The translations under genes and the position numbers were made by a program. From Lophius americanus (lineage: Eukaryota > Chordata > Actinopteri > Lophiiformes > Lophiidae): DNA of 64,000 nt. The notes below the pieces were generated by a model. The model did no database searches, was not told where the DNA came from, and was given only the letters and a program-made list of their open reading frames with translations. Positions 1 to 13,527 of this stretch are shown in pieces. The DNA is taken from positions 4,840,001 to 4,904,000 of the forward strand of contig JBBDHG010000097.1 in the NCBI GenBank assembly GCA_037951165.1, given 5' to 3'. Each line of letters begins with the position of its first letter. Positions within the stretch are counted from its first letter, which is position 1.

Positions 1-2490
1 TTCTAGACATTCGTTGACCCAGTTCCCAGTTCACCAGCTATCCTACCGTAGGCCAGTTTGATTGGTAATAACCACTGCAGACTGAACACCCCCAAAAAGA
101 TCTGAGGTTTTAAGGATTCTCTGACCCAGTCCTTATCACTGATATCCTTATGCCATCTACTTTTTTCTTCATCCAAGACATTAACTTTGGGAAAAAAATG
201 TTAGTGCCCCTAACATATCCCACCCACTTACAGATGCCACTGCAACGAGCTAATCAATGTTATTCTAACTTCATATATTATTGGTTATAATTTTATGACT
301 GATCAGTTTATCTAAACCCGCATAGCTACATAGACATAGTTCTTCAAATATATGTTTGAAGTAAGTAAACATGCCATACATTAGGCAAAAAAAAAGAACA
401 ACATGAATGATGATTGATTATTCAATCAAATGTATAAAGAATAGGATGTTGAATTACATGAACGGGAACTTTAAATACAAGAGCCTTCAGCATGAAATCA
501 CACGAACCATTTAGAGACTGATTCTCTCTTGATTTAATCTCCAAGAATGATAAACACATTTTCTATCAATTCTTGCAACAAATTAATGAGTTGCCTTTCT
601 TTCATTTGGTTTTATGCATGGTTTTATGCAAAATCTTGCTTCACTCACTTGCTTAAAAGTCTTAAGTAACTCATATTCTACTAAAATAATTTTGCTTATG
701 TGTATTCATAAGAATGCACATAACTAATCATGAAAAAATAAAAATCATGAAATAATTCCTACTTTCTAAAGCTATAAAATAAATATTTGTCCCAAACATA
801 ACAAGGAGACTAACATGACAACCTGGATTACTTATATTGAAAACACTGGACTTTCAAAAAAGACATTTTGTGCACACCGCTGGATCAGCTATGTGAAAAT
901 GAAGACAAAATAAACCTGAAGTGAGGCAACATTTCAACAAAGATTCTAATGTCCTAATGATTTCCCTTTATCTCAGATGTCTGTTCCGTGTTTACAAGAA
1001 TGAGACAAAATAAACATTGAGCAAATGATTAATTTTTCTTGTGTGCCACGTAAAACAGTAGGAATGAAAGCGTGGCATCCTCAACCATACTGTTTCTCAC
1101 TGCCTAAAATGGAAACATTCTCATTCAGAGCAATCTTGGACTGAAGGTTTTTCTCACTGTTTTTCCAGTGTTCCCATGAGAAAGGATACACTGAGTCTGC
1201 ATACCAGATATGCAACTGTAATAAGGTCGCTACGTTTTTGCCGCTGTTGGATTTCCATGTTGATCTCTTATTATTTCAGTCACTCATAACATGCTTAAAT
1301 ACAAACTCGACTTTGTATTTAAATCATACATTGTGAGATTTGTCAGTACTGGTATCCAATACATAACAATGAAGCCTAAAACATTAAATGAAGAACCGTA
1401 TTAAGCAATATCTACTCAACCAAAAATGTTTTCGTAAATTACGTTGTATTATTGGAGTTTTTGATCAAATATATATACGGCAAGTTTAGAGACTGATTCT
1501 AGACTTAGTGTACATAAACTATTATGTAGTGTGCATACACAATAGTGTATGTACTGTATGTATAATAATGTATGTAAACTAGTATATACATAATTTCTAT
1601 GATAAAACTGTACCTTTCTTCCTTGAAAAAACATAGAACCAGACAACATTATCTTGCACTTAACATTTGTCAGTCTGTTTTCAGATAATTTGCCAGACAT
1701 TACAAATAGTTTTTTTTGATTTTTCTCAGGGCTGAATGGTGAACCAGAAAAAGAACAAATAAGGAATAAGAAACACTAGGAGAGGTAAAATGTGGGTCAC
1801 CTCGTCTTTTGCATTGCACGCACCTATTTTATTCAACACTAGGGGGAGATGAAGAGCTTTAAAAAAAATAGTAAGCTTTGAAATAAAGTGATGGAAAAAA
1901 AAATCTTGCTGAATTTTACACTCTCTATCTCTCTGTTACCCACAAGTCCACTCCAGAGTCGTGAGACCAGGATGTAGGTCTAGGTCATATATATATATTA
2001 CTGCAGCATTAATTGCACATATATCTATCCTTGGGAACATCCTTCCTTCGTGACTATCCCTAGCAATTCTTTCATTTGTAAACCATTGTCAAAGGTTTTG
2101 CAGAGGGCAAGTCCTGATAACATTGGTGAAATACAATATTTCAGTTAATAACTATTTAATTTCTGCGTAGCATTTTTAAATATATGTCCTACTTTACCTT
2201 TAAGTGACCCAATCAAGGCTCATTGATTGGTTGATTTGGTATCAAGATAACAATTTGTCTGATGTCTCAAGCTCTCGCTGTTGCCGTCCTTCTCATTCAA
2301 ACTGAGTCTAATATGTAAGAATTAGCAAAGCTGCCTTTAGATTTTTAATCTAGCCTGTATTTGTTTGCTTGTTTTTTCATTCTGTGGATCTTTTTTAATT
2401 TAATTTCAAAATTTTCATTAGTTAGGTCATAGGTCATTTAGTAGTTCTTTGCATATGCACAGCATGCACAGCAACCAGGCAAATAGGTAT
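1..2490. other. AT-rich intergenic DNA, nothing recognised
   Basis: Only short open frames on either strand, none resembling a known protein. A degenerate ATGTA-like stretch lies at about 1510-1590. No RNA gene seen. Confidence 0.6.
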
Positions 2491-2499
2491 CATGCATCT

Positions 2500-2690
2500 A
2501 CGGATATAAACTTTCAATTGTTTTTATTTATCTTTATTTTTAATTAACATTGCTGCTTTTTGGTCATGTTTTTATATAGTTATTATTCTATTTTTTATTG
2601 ATGCTTTTATCTGCTTTTTACTTTGTAGCACTTTGAGATTTGATCCAAATGTGAAGTGCGTTCTAAATTAAATGTATTATTATTATTATA
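2500..2690 (+). repeat. Retroposon 3' tail ending in an ATT repeat
   Basis: A T-rich lead, then GCACTTTGAGATTTGATC, AAATGTGAAGTGCG, AAATTAAATGTATTATTATT. The same end recurs at 43851-43903 and 47555-47605 (plus strand) and at 28717-28746 and 36540-36600 (minus strand). Ends of this kind with an ATT microsatellite are typical of fish non-LTR retroposons; the family was not named. Confidence 0.6.
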
Positions 2691-3131
2691 AAATGTCAAA
2701 AGAGTAATCAAAATGCAATTAGGGTAAGTGTGTGGATGACACACACAGTATAAACCCATGATGGCACAAACAGGTTGTTCAGCATAATTTTCTCCAGGCT
2801 GCGGGCGGAATCACTGAGCAGATTTCAAAATTTGTGGAGTGGACCCGTGACAAACTGTAAAAAAAAAGAAGTCTTCGTTACACCACTGAAAAGAAGGTAA
2901 TTAAATATTCTTCTAATCCAGACCCTAAAAATAAACCCCTTAGACCTGTTGGCTTTCCTATGTTTGGACTATAAACAAAGAAGAGTGACTGAGTTGTTTT
3001 GGGGATATGTCTAATTGTTTTAGGGACATTATGTCATGTTTTACAGAAAATGCTTTACAAATTTGTACAATCTTGTTCACTTAAATAAGAAACACATTGA
3101 AAAAAAAATCACAATATGTTGAACACAGAAT

Positions 3132-3162
3132 CATAATAATAATAATAATAATTATTATTAAT
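3132..3162. repeat. AAT/ATT microsatellite
   Basis: A run of about seven AAT units followed directly by ATT units, so it is itself an inverted repeat. Confidence 0.85.
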
Positions 3163-3607
3163 AGTAATAAGGCTTTTATAATTGTCATAACCCATGAGAA
3201 AACATATCGTGACACGTGTCACAGAATGTTTGACTATTAAGGAAAGCTCATTGAACTGCTTTATTCTTCATTTTTAACTCAAAAAGTGCTCATTTTGCTC
3301 ATTTCCCAGCTTATATTTTTATCTATAATACTTTAATATCATGTCCTGTATTACATTAACCTGCCCTGACAACATTTTGGACAAGTCAGAAAAATATGAA
3401 TGCATCTTCATTTCGTGAAACGTCACCTTATGGAATTTTCTAATCATAAATTATGTGTACATAAGATCTGTGGTTTTGAGCAAAAACATAGCATTCGAAA
3501 TTAGGTTGATGTCATCTATTTTATGTCCCTGATAATTGAATAAAAAGCTTATATTTTTGGTGTGTGCCTGGACACATGGACAAATTTTTTTTAAGCTTTT
3601 GAGAGAT

Positions 3608-3957
3608 GCACTCTTACTCCTTGTGGTTGAACCTTGAGATTTGACCCAGCCTTACCTGAGCAATTGAATTGTAAAAGCAGCGCTTTTAAGGCTTCTGTAA
3701 CAATACATAAGCTTTTGTGTTAAAATCCACTTTCAACTTTTCACAATTTAATTGTTATTGAGAATCATATAAACACAAAAATATAAGGATCAAGGAAGTT
3801 GTCACATAACTTATCCTCATAACTTTACATCTTATCTGATCTTTGAATTCCTCTACACAGGTTACCTGTTAATCTTGAAATTTAAGAGATCAGGTAGGTT
3901 TAGTTCGTACCGCAGGCGTTGTAAGGATCAAGGTTTGACCCTCAAAGAGTAAGAGTG
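3608..3957. mobile_element. Inverted-repeat element (MITE-like), about 350 bases
   Basis: The arm at 3609-3637 begins CACTCTTACTCCTTG. The reverse complement of 3928-3957 begins CACTCTTACTCTTTG, and most of the 30-base arms agree. The interior has no coding frame. The non-autonomous transposon call is inferred from structure only. Confidence 0.4.
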
Positions 3958-4479
3958 TATGAAAAATTAAAGCGTTTCATTAACCACAATTAACAACATT
4001 TTACTTATTTCCGTCTTTAAGTAACTAAACATCCGTCATGCAGTCTGAATGTCCAAGTGAGCTGAATTATTTAAGTACATATTGTGTCACATAAAGGGTA
4101 AAGGTTTAGGCATGAACTGAGAACAATCTGACATCAATGTTTCCCGTCTCTCTGTCTCTTTCTTTTTCTCCGTCTACCATTTTCCATGAGCAAAATTTCA
4201 GTGACGCAAATGTTTCAAGAGTTTTGTTGTCACACATAAAAAAACAGACCATAATTCTGCTGTGGATGTTGATTCGCATGACAGCTATGCAAACACAAGA
4301 CAAGCCCGGGCTGATGTGTGTTTCTCTGTGAAATGAGGCAAGAGGGATGGAGGTCCTTCATGTGCAATCAGCTGGACTCTGTCATTTCTCTAAATTGGCC
4401 GAGAGACAGAATGTGGCTGTTGTTAATAGAGAGACGGGACCGGCTGCTACATGTCAGATGTAGCAGCAGGGTCAGGTTT

Positions 4480-4925
4480 GTAACAGCTTGTAAATTCATG
4501 ATGGGGTACATTATCCTGCTGCAAGAGACCGGTGCCATTAGGGAATTTTGTTTCCATGAAAGGGTGTACAGAGATGTTTAAGTAGGCGGTATCTGTCAGA
4601 GTAACATTTATATTACTGGCAGGACCCAAGGTTTCACAGCAGAACGTGGCCCTAAGCATCACACTACCCCCCTCAGCTTTCCTTCTACCCAGAGTGCCTC
4701 CTGGTAAAATCTCTTCCACAGGTAAGCAATGCCCACGCCTCCAGTCCTCCACATGATGAAGAATGTAACTTCATTGGACCAGGCCACCTTTTTACCATTG
4801 CTTCGTGGTCCATTTCTGATACTCACGTGGGATTCACTGCGACACCTTTCCATCAGAAACTGCATTAATATTTTTCACAATTTGTACAACAGTAGCTCTT
4901 CTGTGGGATTGAGCAATGCAATGCT
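4480..4925 (-). mobile_element. Tc1-like transposase remnant (family A)
   Basis: The minus strand keeps C-terminal transposase blocks, including ETLGPASNINVTLT, HPFMETKFPNGTG and LLQQDNVPHH, in a frame broken by shifts. The pattern QQDN.P.H belongs to the Tc1/mariner DDE region. No terminal repeat or full-length frame remains, so it is a dead fragment. Confidence 0.8.
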
Positions 4926-6589
4926 TTTAGAATTTATGACTATTCCTGTATTAGAGTACCGGCAGGGAACCAATGGGCACAGAATACCACAGACAAAAAA
5001 AAAAGTTTATTTTCACACTAGAAATACAGAATACTACAAACCTCAAGTAACCAATGTACTGAAAGTGCTGACGCCATATTGTGTAACCATATCTAAAATC
5101 TCATTTATTTATATTTATTTTGATCTATCCCATCTGGCACTGCGCTGCCATAAATGTGTTTTAAGTTATCAGTTTTTATGTGTCGGCGATTTCCTCTTGC
5201 CCTTGTTTTTATGATGTTTGCAGCCCTGGAGAACCGATCCATGTATGCAAACTGAGTATTATGAGAATGGCAAAATAAATAGCCCGAGGCTGAATTTGTG
5301 TTTCTTTGCATGTCAAACAGACCCAGCCATAAATATTCCAGGTTAAGCTTTTCTTTACTTTCCCAAAGTGCGAAGGGAACTAAAAGAAAGAAGTCCATTG
5401 CGTAAGGATGTCTGCAGAGAGGAAGAGTCTGGTTATCGGTGGGAACTGTCCTTGTAAAACTTCATCACAGCTTAGCGAATAACACCACTGAGTAAATGAA
5501 ATGTTTGCTGGTGGAGAAAAAGATTTAAGTGATACTGTAACTAAAGATTCTACTTTATAAAAACATGGCTCGACCATAAATCCCCTACCTATCCAGAGGA
5601 ATTTCATCCAACAGTATGCCCACTTGAAAGACTGCTGGGAGCAAAGGGTGTTTCAAGTTAATATTAAAAGTTGTAAAAAGATTGTAAAAATCAAAAACCT
5701 GGTCCCTTCTTCTCTCGACTCCTCGTAAGAAGTTGCAAAGTAATTAATTTACAGTGACAGATGAGAAAAACAGCATAATAAAGACAGACAAAGACAGACA
5801 TCAGAGATAAACCATTCATTTCTTGAGTGTGTTTGATTATTTACAAGAGCCAAAAAGTGTCATTAGATATGATAATTGAATAAAGGCTAATTGTTAAGTA
5901 AAAATGCGCTTTGATTTAATTAGGTTATGTAACTTATTCACATTAACTGCACATATTAAAAAAACACAGGATTGATGTTTTCATTGAACTTATGCGATCA
6001 ATTTTGATGTGAATGTTATTAATTATATACTTAATACTTTAAATCCAATGTTCATAAAACTTAAGGACAGAATTTCTCTCTCTCTCTGTATTCGTGCAGA
6101 TTTCCGTAATCACAGTCTATTTTCAGTCAAGCCACAAACAATCCAATTTTCTCAACCAAAGCCTCTGTAGCGGTCCAAGTCTGCTGACTCACACTCAGAT
6201 GAGACTCATGCATCACGTTTGACTTGTCAGCCAGTGGATTAGGAGAGAAGGGTTATCAGCAACCAGCGGGATGGTGGCATCAGATCTCCCCAAGGCTCCA
6301 GACAGCACTTCTTTCTGCAGGCGGGTGGTTGTTGTGGTTGAGTTTCCTGATGAAGACCTGGCATTACTGAAAGTGCGTCACCAGCCAGAACTCACTGATG
6401 TGGTTCAAGTGTTGAGTGTTTATATATATGTGTCTGACATCAGTTTGTCTTAGTAGCAATGGAGATAAACAGTCAAGTGAGGCTAAGTGTCACAATCAAG
6501 ATCTCTTCATTTAATCTTTTATGAGTTGCTAATTTATTCAAAGGCCTTCTGAAATATGTTGTACATCATACATTGACCTTTTAGTAGTT
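4926..6589. other. Intergenic DNA, nothing recognised
   Basis: Short unassigned frames only; a brief TC run at about 6077-6087. A 60-codon plus-strand frame at 6271-6453 shows no family match. Confidence 0.5.
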
Positions 6590-7215
6590 TAGAAGGCCGA
6601 TCACTGATTTTTATAAAGCCTGACCGGCCAATACCGATTTTGCCTATTCTGATTTGTGTTTTAAGTGCTCTTATTTTGAAGGATTACAGTGGATGTAACA
6701 AGGCTGGTCGGCATTGTGTATGTATTCTGACCTGTTGAAAATTAAAGTAACCGTGTCCTCCCCGCCATGCGTTTCTTAGACCAATATTATGACACTTCGG
6801 AGTGTCGGTAAAACTTTGTAAACCTCGTTCATCATTGTTATGTGTTGGCTTTGTTCAGGGACTTTAAGGCTTGTGTCTGGCTTAGAGCTCTTCTACCTCA
6901 GGCCCCTGTGCTAAACTTAGCTTCATCAAAGGTGTTAAGTTTCCCGGGGTGATTGAATTTGAAGTGTGTGATTAAGTTATTAGTGCTGAACATTTTCGGG
7001 GTTTATCCTCTGCAGCTTATTTTATCCTTACTAATGTTACAAATTGCGATTTTTTGAGTTTTCTTGTCTACTTGTGAGATGTTTAGAGCTATGTTAGCTC
7101 ATGCTTGGCGTTCCGCTACAGCGCATGCGTGCAACCACCACCCAGCCGGCCTCAAGTGCGGCTGCTCAGCCGATTCCCGATTCCATCAAACTAGGCCCTC
7201 CAAGTGCCGATCGAT
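6590..7215. repeat. Possible dispersed repeat of the GGCCGATC type
   Basis: The ends are rich in GGCCGATC, CCGATT and GATCGATC words (6593-6650 and 7140-7215), unlike the AT-rich surroundings. This resembles non-autonomous DNA elements common in fish. No coding frame. Boundaries are approximate. Confidence 0.3.
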
Positions 7216-7489
7216 CGCCGCACCTCTACTTTAACGTACATATTGAACATCTCATCATTATCTACTAGATTTAGTAAACTATACGTTACACTGTATCTTA
7301 TTTTAATCAGGTCAGATAAAAGGCTTACTCAGTTGATGTTAAAAAAGAGTGAATAACACGATTCATTACAGGATTATATTATTTTTACATGCAACAAGGT
7401 TGCGTGTTCTAGTCTTTCTGTGTTTTGCCTCCACATCCAACAGGAGAAAAACAGAATAAATAATTATTAGAATTGCACTTCGTAATTAA

Positions 7490-8159
7490 TAAAACGACTC
7501 AAAATACTTGAAAATATTTATTAAAGTACATATAACAAACATTGTAATATAGAGAATATGTATAAAGTAAAACAAATATACAGAATAAAGGTTATGATTC
7601 TCTTTGAAAGTAGAGGTGACTATAGAACAGGACAATAAAATATCATGTTTGCATCTCCATGTGGTTACAAACAACATGAGAAAATAAATAAAGGTATTTA
7701 GAAAGCATTGTTGCTCTGAAATGCTTCATTTTGGTACTTAAAGAAGACCATGTCACTCCAATGCTCAGTGCATTACATGGTCAAAGTATGTACAGTGTTG
7801 TGAGTCTCAGGCTGAACACTTTTCAGCAGTCTTTTCTGAACTGCCGGGTCAAGTAGAAAAATCTGGACTGAAGCGAAAATACAGAGACAACCTCAATGTG
7901 GTTGAAAAAAAAAAATCTACCAACTTTCATCATTCAAGTTTTACTCCGAGACATCTACAGTAGAAAAAAAGGAATACATGTGAAGAGTGGTGTGTCGAAC
8001 ATGGTGTCATCTGCTACGTTTACACTCATATCTACTCAGCAGTACAACCAGCCTGGAGCATTTGTAGAGATGTTTGCAGATATGCATCCTCAAGGTCTAA
8101 CTGTCTGCTGACATGTTAGTATATGTTAAATGCAGACTTTTGTATACCAGCAGCAGCTT

Positions 8160-8193
<34 letters not shown>

Positions 8194-8338
8194 ACACACA
8201 CACACACACACACACGCACTCGCACAAGAGCAGGCTGGCAGATCGGCCAGTTTGGTTCAGTTCAGAAGGCCTCCATTTGAAGCGGCGTCAAAAAGTAATG
8301 GGAAACATGGGCACCAGGTAGTGGGTATGTCCCACGAC
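7490..8338 (-). other. Probable 3' UTR of the c11orf96 homologue
   Basis: No convincing frame lies here on either strand. On the minus strand the first clear AATAAA after the stop is at 7517-7522, which would give a 3' UTR of about 0.8 kb containing the CA/TG microsatellite at 8158-8218. The extent is inferred from this signal only. Confidence 0.4.
8158..8218. repeat. CA/TG microsatellite with CG interruptions
   Basis: About 60 bases of CA dinucleotides, interrupted by a few CG units. It lies some 120 bases past the c11orf96 stop, inside the probable 3' UTR, where it reads as TG in the transcript. Confidence 0.95.
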
Positions 8339-8809
<471 letters not shown>

Positions 8810-9108
8810 TCACTGGCTGAGCAAGTAGCAAACTTTTTTTTCTTTCTCTCTCTTCTTCTATTTGAAGATAAGACTCTGCCTCAGGAGCAAACCAGAATTC
8901 ATCCAAAGTCAAGCCAACACTCCAAGTCAAGACACAGTGAGGATTTTCAGTCCTTTCAAAAGTTCTCTGGTCAGCAGCTTGTCTTCACTCCTCTGTGCAC
9001 GGGTTTCAGATTCACCTGAAATGTCTTTGTTCTCTTAGGCAGTTTCTCGTTTAGTGTGTGTCAGTGACAGTTCACTGAGGGTAATGCCACGGACAGCTCC
9101 AGTGTTCT

Positions 9109-9116
9109 CTTTTATA
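9109..9116 (-). promoter_or_regulatory. TATA box of the c11orf96 homologue
   Basis: The minus strand reads TATAAAAG here. It is followed about 390 bases later by the ATG at 8719, consistent with a TATA-driven, intronless gene with a 5' UTR of about 360 bases. A CT/GA tract (9133-9155) lies just upstream. Confidence 0.6.
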
Positions 9117-9277
9117 GCAGCTCGCTGCACACTCACTCTCTCTCTCTCTCCCTCTCCCTAGTCTGCTTGTTTAGCAGGGCCCTCCCACTCCCCACCACCT
9201 CCTGTCTCCCTCATGGTTCTGGCCTTCAGAGCAGTCAGTCACCCCACAAAAATAAACATGAGGTGATAATATCTGTT

Positions 9278-9282
<5 letters not shown>

Positions 9283-9318
<36 letters not shown>
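9283..9318. repeat. TG microsatellite
   Basis: An uninterrupted TG run about 170 bases upstream of the c11orf96 TATA box. Confidence 0.95.
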
Positions 9319-9321
<3 letters not shown>

Positions 9322-9544
9322 CGAGAGAGATTATCCATGGGTGGGAAGATTTTAACAGACTTGTATCAGAGGGGGGGGGCCCGTGTAGACAGAACTGAAG
9401 ATATTAAATCCACAAATCCACAATCTTAGGGAGTCAGACAACAGAAAAGAGAATATGAGTATGGTGAGAAGTACACCAGACAAAATCTAAAGTAGAAAGA
9501 ATCAAGTGCTATTATCTTTTTTAAGAACATGCATGACACCGACC

Positions 9545-9735
9545 TGCAAAAAAAAAATACCTTTGTAGAGCTTATTCGTTCATTCTTACTCGATAAATGC
9601 TCATGCTGTTCTGGGACAATGTGGCAGATCATCACAGGACTGACATATATGGTTGAAAAACATCAATTCACACTCACATTCACAGATACAGGGAATTTAC
9701 AGTCTCCAATTCATATATTACATATTTTTGGAGAA
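9545..9735. repeat. Dispersed repeat fragment
   Basis: Contains GACTGACATATATGG, TTCACACTCACATTCACA and TTACAGTCTCCAATTCA. These words belong to a repeat common in teleost genomes and shared in part with the copy at 31512-31680. No coding capacity. Confidence 0.5.
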
Positions 9736-10239
9736 GAATCTTAACTTGAGACTTGACATGGGACTATGGTCAAGTTACTTAAACCCAATTTACATGACAA
9801 CGGTTTTGCAAAAAAAAAACCTGAAACTTTTTCTTTAGTATTTTGAAAAAATATTAATGGAGCAATAATGTGAAAATTATCATCTTGAACAAATTTGAAA
9901 AATTTCAAAATCCACATCAAAGTTCCAAAACCATGCACCTGTGTACAAACAAAACTCATTGTTTTATGTCATCTGTATACATGTGGATAGTAAGCAGAAA
10001 ACCTAAAGCCATGTATGAAGTGGAACTGTGTCCTCACAGTTGTCACTGAAATTGTGTATTTCACAGCGCACAGCTCCAATTGCTCTAAAGGTTACACTAT
10101 GGAAACTATTTTCAAAAATTTGGCATTTTTCAGGCCTCAAAAATCCTGTTAAATGGAAAGACCCAAGACTTATTTAGGACTAGAAACAATGACTTGGCCC
10201 CACCTGTAGTGGCCCTAATTGTTTACCATTAAACAAAAA

Positions 10240-11790
10240 CCCTGCCACAAAAGGGTCACAAGCCAGTGTATTTCCATGCAGTTCCCAAGCCCAGATAAAT
10301 GGGAATGCTTGTGTCAGGAAGGGCATCCAACGTCAACCCTATGTCAAATCAATTATCGGAACATGACACGGATTTCCAAAATGGATCAGTTTTGGTGAAG
10401 AATGCTACTAGCATTGTTAACCAGCAGGGAGCCGGTGGAAGCTATGCTACTGTTGGTGGGAGAAAAAAATAAGATTGAGAAGGGGGACACGTGGAGGAAG
10501 CATACTGGTGGTGCATCACCCTTGTTTTCAAGAACAAGGGGTGTTGTTCTGAGCAGCAGCAGCTACAGAGGTATAAAGCTGATGAGCCACACAATGAGGA
10601 ACTGAGAAAGAGCAGTGGAAACTATAGATTAAGAAAAGATGTGACAATTTGTGAGTAGCAGTATGGTGTCATGCCAATCAAGAGAGCCTGGACAGTTCTG
10701 ATGGAAAAGTACAGAGAAGGCCAGAAGGAGTTGTATTGTGTCTTTGTGGATTCAGGGAACGGGTATGACGAGTGCAGAGGGAGGAATGTGGGATTGCATG
10801 AGGAAGTCTGGAATGACGGAGAAGTATTTTAGAGTGGTACAGGATATGTTTGCGAGTAGTATGACAGCGGTGAGATGTGCAGTAGGAGTGATGGATGAAT
10901 GGGTTCAGGGTGGAGATGAGACTGGGCCAGTGATCAGCTCTGAGCCCCTTCTGGTTTGCTATGGTGATGGACAGACTGACAGATGTGCTCAGGTAGGTGT
11001 CTTCAGGGACTGTGATGTTGGTGGACGATGTGATCTCTAGTAAGAGCATTGAGCAGGTGGAGGAAAACCTGGAGATGTGGAGGTATGTGCTGGAGAGAAG
11101 TCGAATGAAGGTCAGTCGCGGCAAGACAGAATACATGTGTGTGAATGAAAGAGAGGCGGGTGGTACGGTGAGGATGCAAGGAGAAGAGTTGAACAAAGGT
11201 GCAGGAGTTTGAGTACTTGGGGTCAACTGTTCAGAGCAACAGGGAGTGTGGAAAAGAGGTGAAGAAGCGAGTGCTGGCATCCGGAGTAGGTGGATAATCG
11301 TTTTAAAAGTTATCTGTCACAGAAAAGTAGGAGAAAGAGGGGAGTGAAAGGTTTCCAAGATGGTGGTAAGAGCAACTATGCTGTAGGGATCATGGAGGGC
11401 GACGCGGACCAAAAGACAGGAGACAAAGCTGGAAGTGGCAGAGTTGAAGATGTTCAGATGTACCCCTGGGAGTGACGAGGATGGACAGAATTAAAAACAA
11501 ACACATAAGAGAGAAAGCCCAGGTTAGACGTCTTGGAGACAAAGTAAGAGGCCAGATGGAGATGGTTTGAAGAGGATCGATAGAGGATCTATTGGTTGAA
11601 GGATGCTGAAGATCGGCTTGAAAGGCATTAGAATAAGGGAGAAACCAAAGAGGATGTTCTGGATAAGGTGGGAGAGGACATACAGCTGGTTGGTGTGAAA
11701 GAGGAAGTTGCAGAAGACAGGGGGAGATGAAAATAGATGATCTGTTGTGGTGAACCCTGAAGGGAACAGCCTAAAAGAAGAAGGAATAAT
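10240..11790 (+). mobile_element. Decayed RTE-like LINE, reverse transcriptase region to 3' end
   Basis: Translated pieces in shifting plus-strand frames match fish RTE-type reverse transcriptase: MEKYREGQKELYCVFVD (about 10699-10749), MRKSGMTEKYFRVVQDMF (10798-10851), TAVRCAVGVMDEW, VEENLEMWRYVLER (11057-11099), MKVSRGKTEYMCVNERE (11106-11157) and YLGSTVQSNRECGKEVKKR. The 3' part has KEDMQLVG-like text and ends near CCTGAAGGGAACAGCC. The usual FADD active-site motif reads LVDD, and frameshifts and stops interrupt it throughout, so it is inactive. Confidence 0.85.
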
Positions 11791-12399
11791 ATACGGTATA
11801 TGTAAATGGTTTTCCATCAATCATTGTACCTTTACTGATGTACTGGATAAAGAAAAGTTTGGTTTCTTGCCTGCCAAGTCGGGTCGACCAAAATAGTCAC
11901 TGTAATTCTGGATTCTTCTTGCATGGTCTAAAAGACGCACTGTACGTTCACTGTAAAGAATAACTCGGTCTTCCCCAAACTCATCCTGATGTGCTTCTGG
12001 AGGGTAACATGACAGACAGTTCTATTTAAGATGTTTATGTTGTGCAGCATGTATTCAAAAATGACTGTAGAAAATATAAACAATGTCAGTGAAGTTTATG
12101 TCCCTGGGTCGGGACTACCCACTCCTCTCCAATGGTGCGTACACACTGTAGTAGTCAATCATGCATGCGTCAAAAACACAAGGACCAACAATAAGCTGAA
12201 TGAACAATAACGAGGAGGGAAAAAAATCCACCAGGATTGGAAGATTTTTTACATTTGGATGAGAGTAAAAAACATAAAAAAAAAACGTATTTTACACACA
12301 GACAATAGCTCCAGCTTTTGGCAAAAAAAAATCTGGATTTTGTAGTAAATTATATAGACCCAGTTATCTGAAATCTCCAAACGGGGCATTTAACATAAT

Positions 12400-12448
12400 A
12401 ATGAATGAATGAATGAATGAATGAATGAATGAATGAATGAATGAATGA
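12400..12448. repeat. AATG tetranucleotide microsatellite
   Basis: About eleven to twelve tandem GAAT units without interruption. Confidence 0.95.
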
Positions 12449-12549
12449 TCCAACCGGTATGCCAGATTGTTTATACCGACTTTTGAATAAACAAACGTAT
12501 TTTTTTGCACACTATTTGTGTGACATTGATTTGTGTATGAGCTGCTCAC

Positions 12550-12602
12550 AATGTTGAATTGTCCCTGGTGGGATAAAAAAAGTTGTTTGAATTGAAATTA
12601 TT
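12550..12602 (+). repeat. Possible LINE 3' tail
   Basis: TTGTCCCTGGTGGGATAAAA then AGTTGTTTGAATTGAAATTA resembles the 3' ends of fish non-LTR elements that finish with AAAGTTG(T)TTGAATTG. Short and uncertain. Confidence 0.35.
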
Positions 12603-13494
12603 TGGATTGATCCTGATCAACGGTCACATCCAGCGCTGAAAATGATTCTATTAACTTGTATACAGCCACTTGAGGCTGGCTCAAAAAGAGCATTAGTCCC
12701 TGTAAGACCCCATGTGACCACGTGTAACCAAACAGACTGAACGTGTTTAAAGTCTGGTACTTAAAAGGCTACATTCATATCACCAGCCAGATGTGACTCA
12801 AATATGATTTTATTGACTTTATGTGACACAAATCCGCCTTTTTCACTCAGTTGTGTGAACATAAATATCATTTTTTTTTTCCTGATCGGGCTAAATATCT
12901 GATTTCTGACCACACTTAGTACAGCAATTTAGTGCTTCTCATCCCCCACAACAAAATTTGAGTGACAGAAAGCAGGTAACTGTCTCCTGAAAAAGGACCT
13001 ACCTATCATTTTGTTGTGTTTGTGCCTTTTTCAGAACTTCTCATGAAAATATTGGACAAATTATTAGGCACACAGTGGAGTTAATTACTAACAAATTGTC
13101 CAAGACGTCTAGTGCCACATCTTTTTTTTGTTAGTTTTTTTATGTAATTATTATTTCATCCTTACAAAACCACACTTCCTTTTGAATTATTCCTGTACAC
13201 ACATTTCCATTTCACTCCGGTTTTATTATCACCTTAATATTCTTTCTTAATTTCTATTACTCTTTATTCTACCTCAGTTTTCTAAGGTGTTATCTCATCT
13301 TTCAGCAAAGAGTTAAATAGAGCCAGTCAACGAAAAGTTGGGAATGAAACTACTGGAATTACAATAAATCAAGCAAATATGATTATTCAAATTATGAATT
13401 ATTTGGGTTATGGTCATGACAAATGACGAAAGTAAAGGACAGCTTTAAATGTTTGTTCATGAGGGAATGACAGAGAACAGTCATAGACAGTCAA

Positions 13495-13527
<33 letters not shown>
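13495..13527. repeat. CA microsatellite
   Basis: A CA run with one CG interruption near its end. Confidence 0.95.

Noticed and set aside
6271..6453. Plus-strand frame of 60 codons (SDLPKAPDSTSF...)
   Set aside because: Looks protein-like in composition but matches no family I know and has no flanking splice sites or neighbours to support it.
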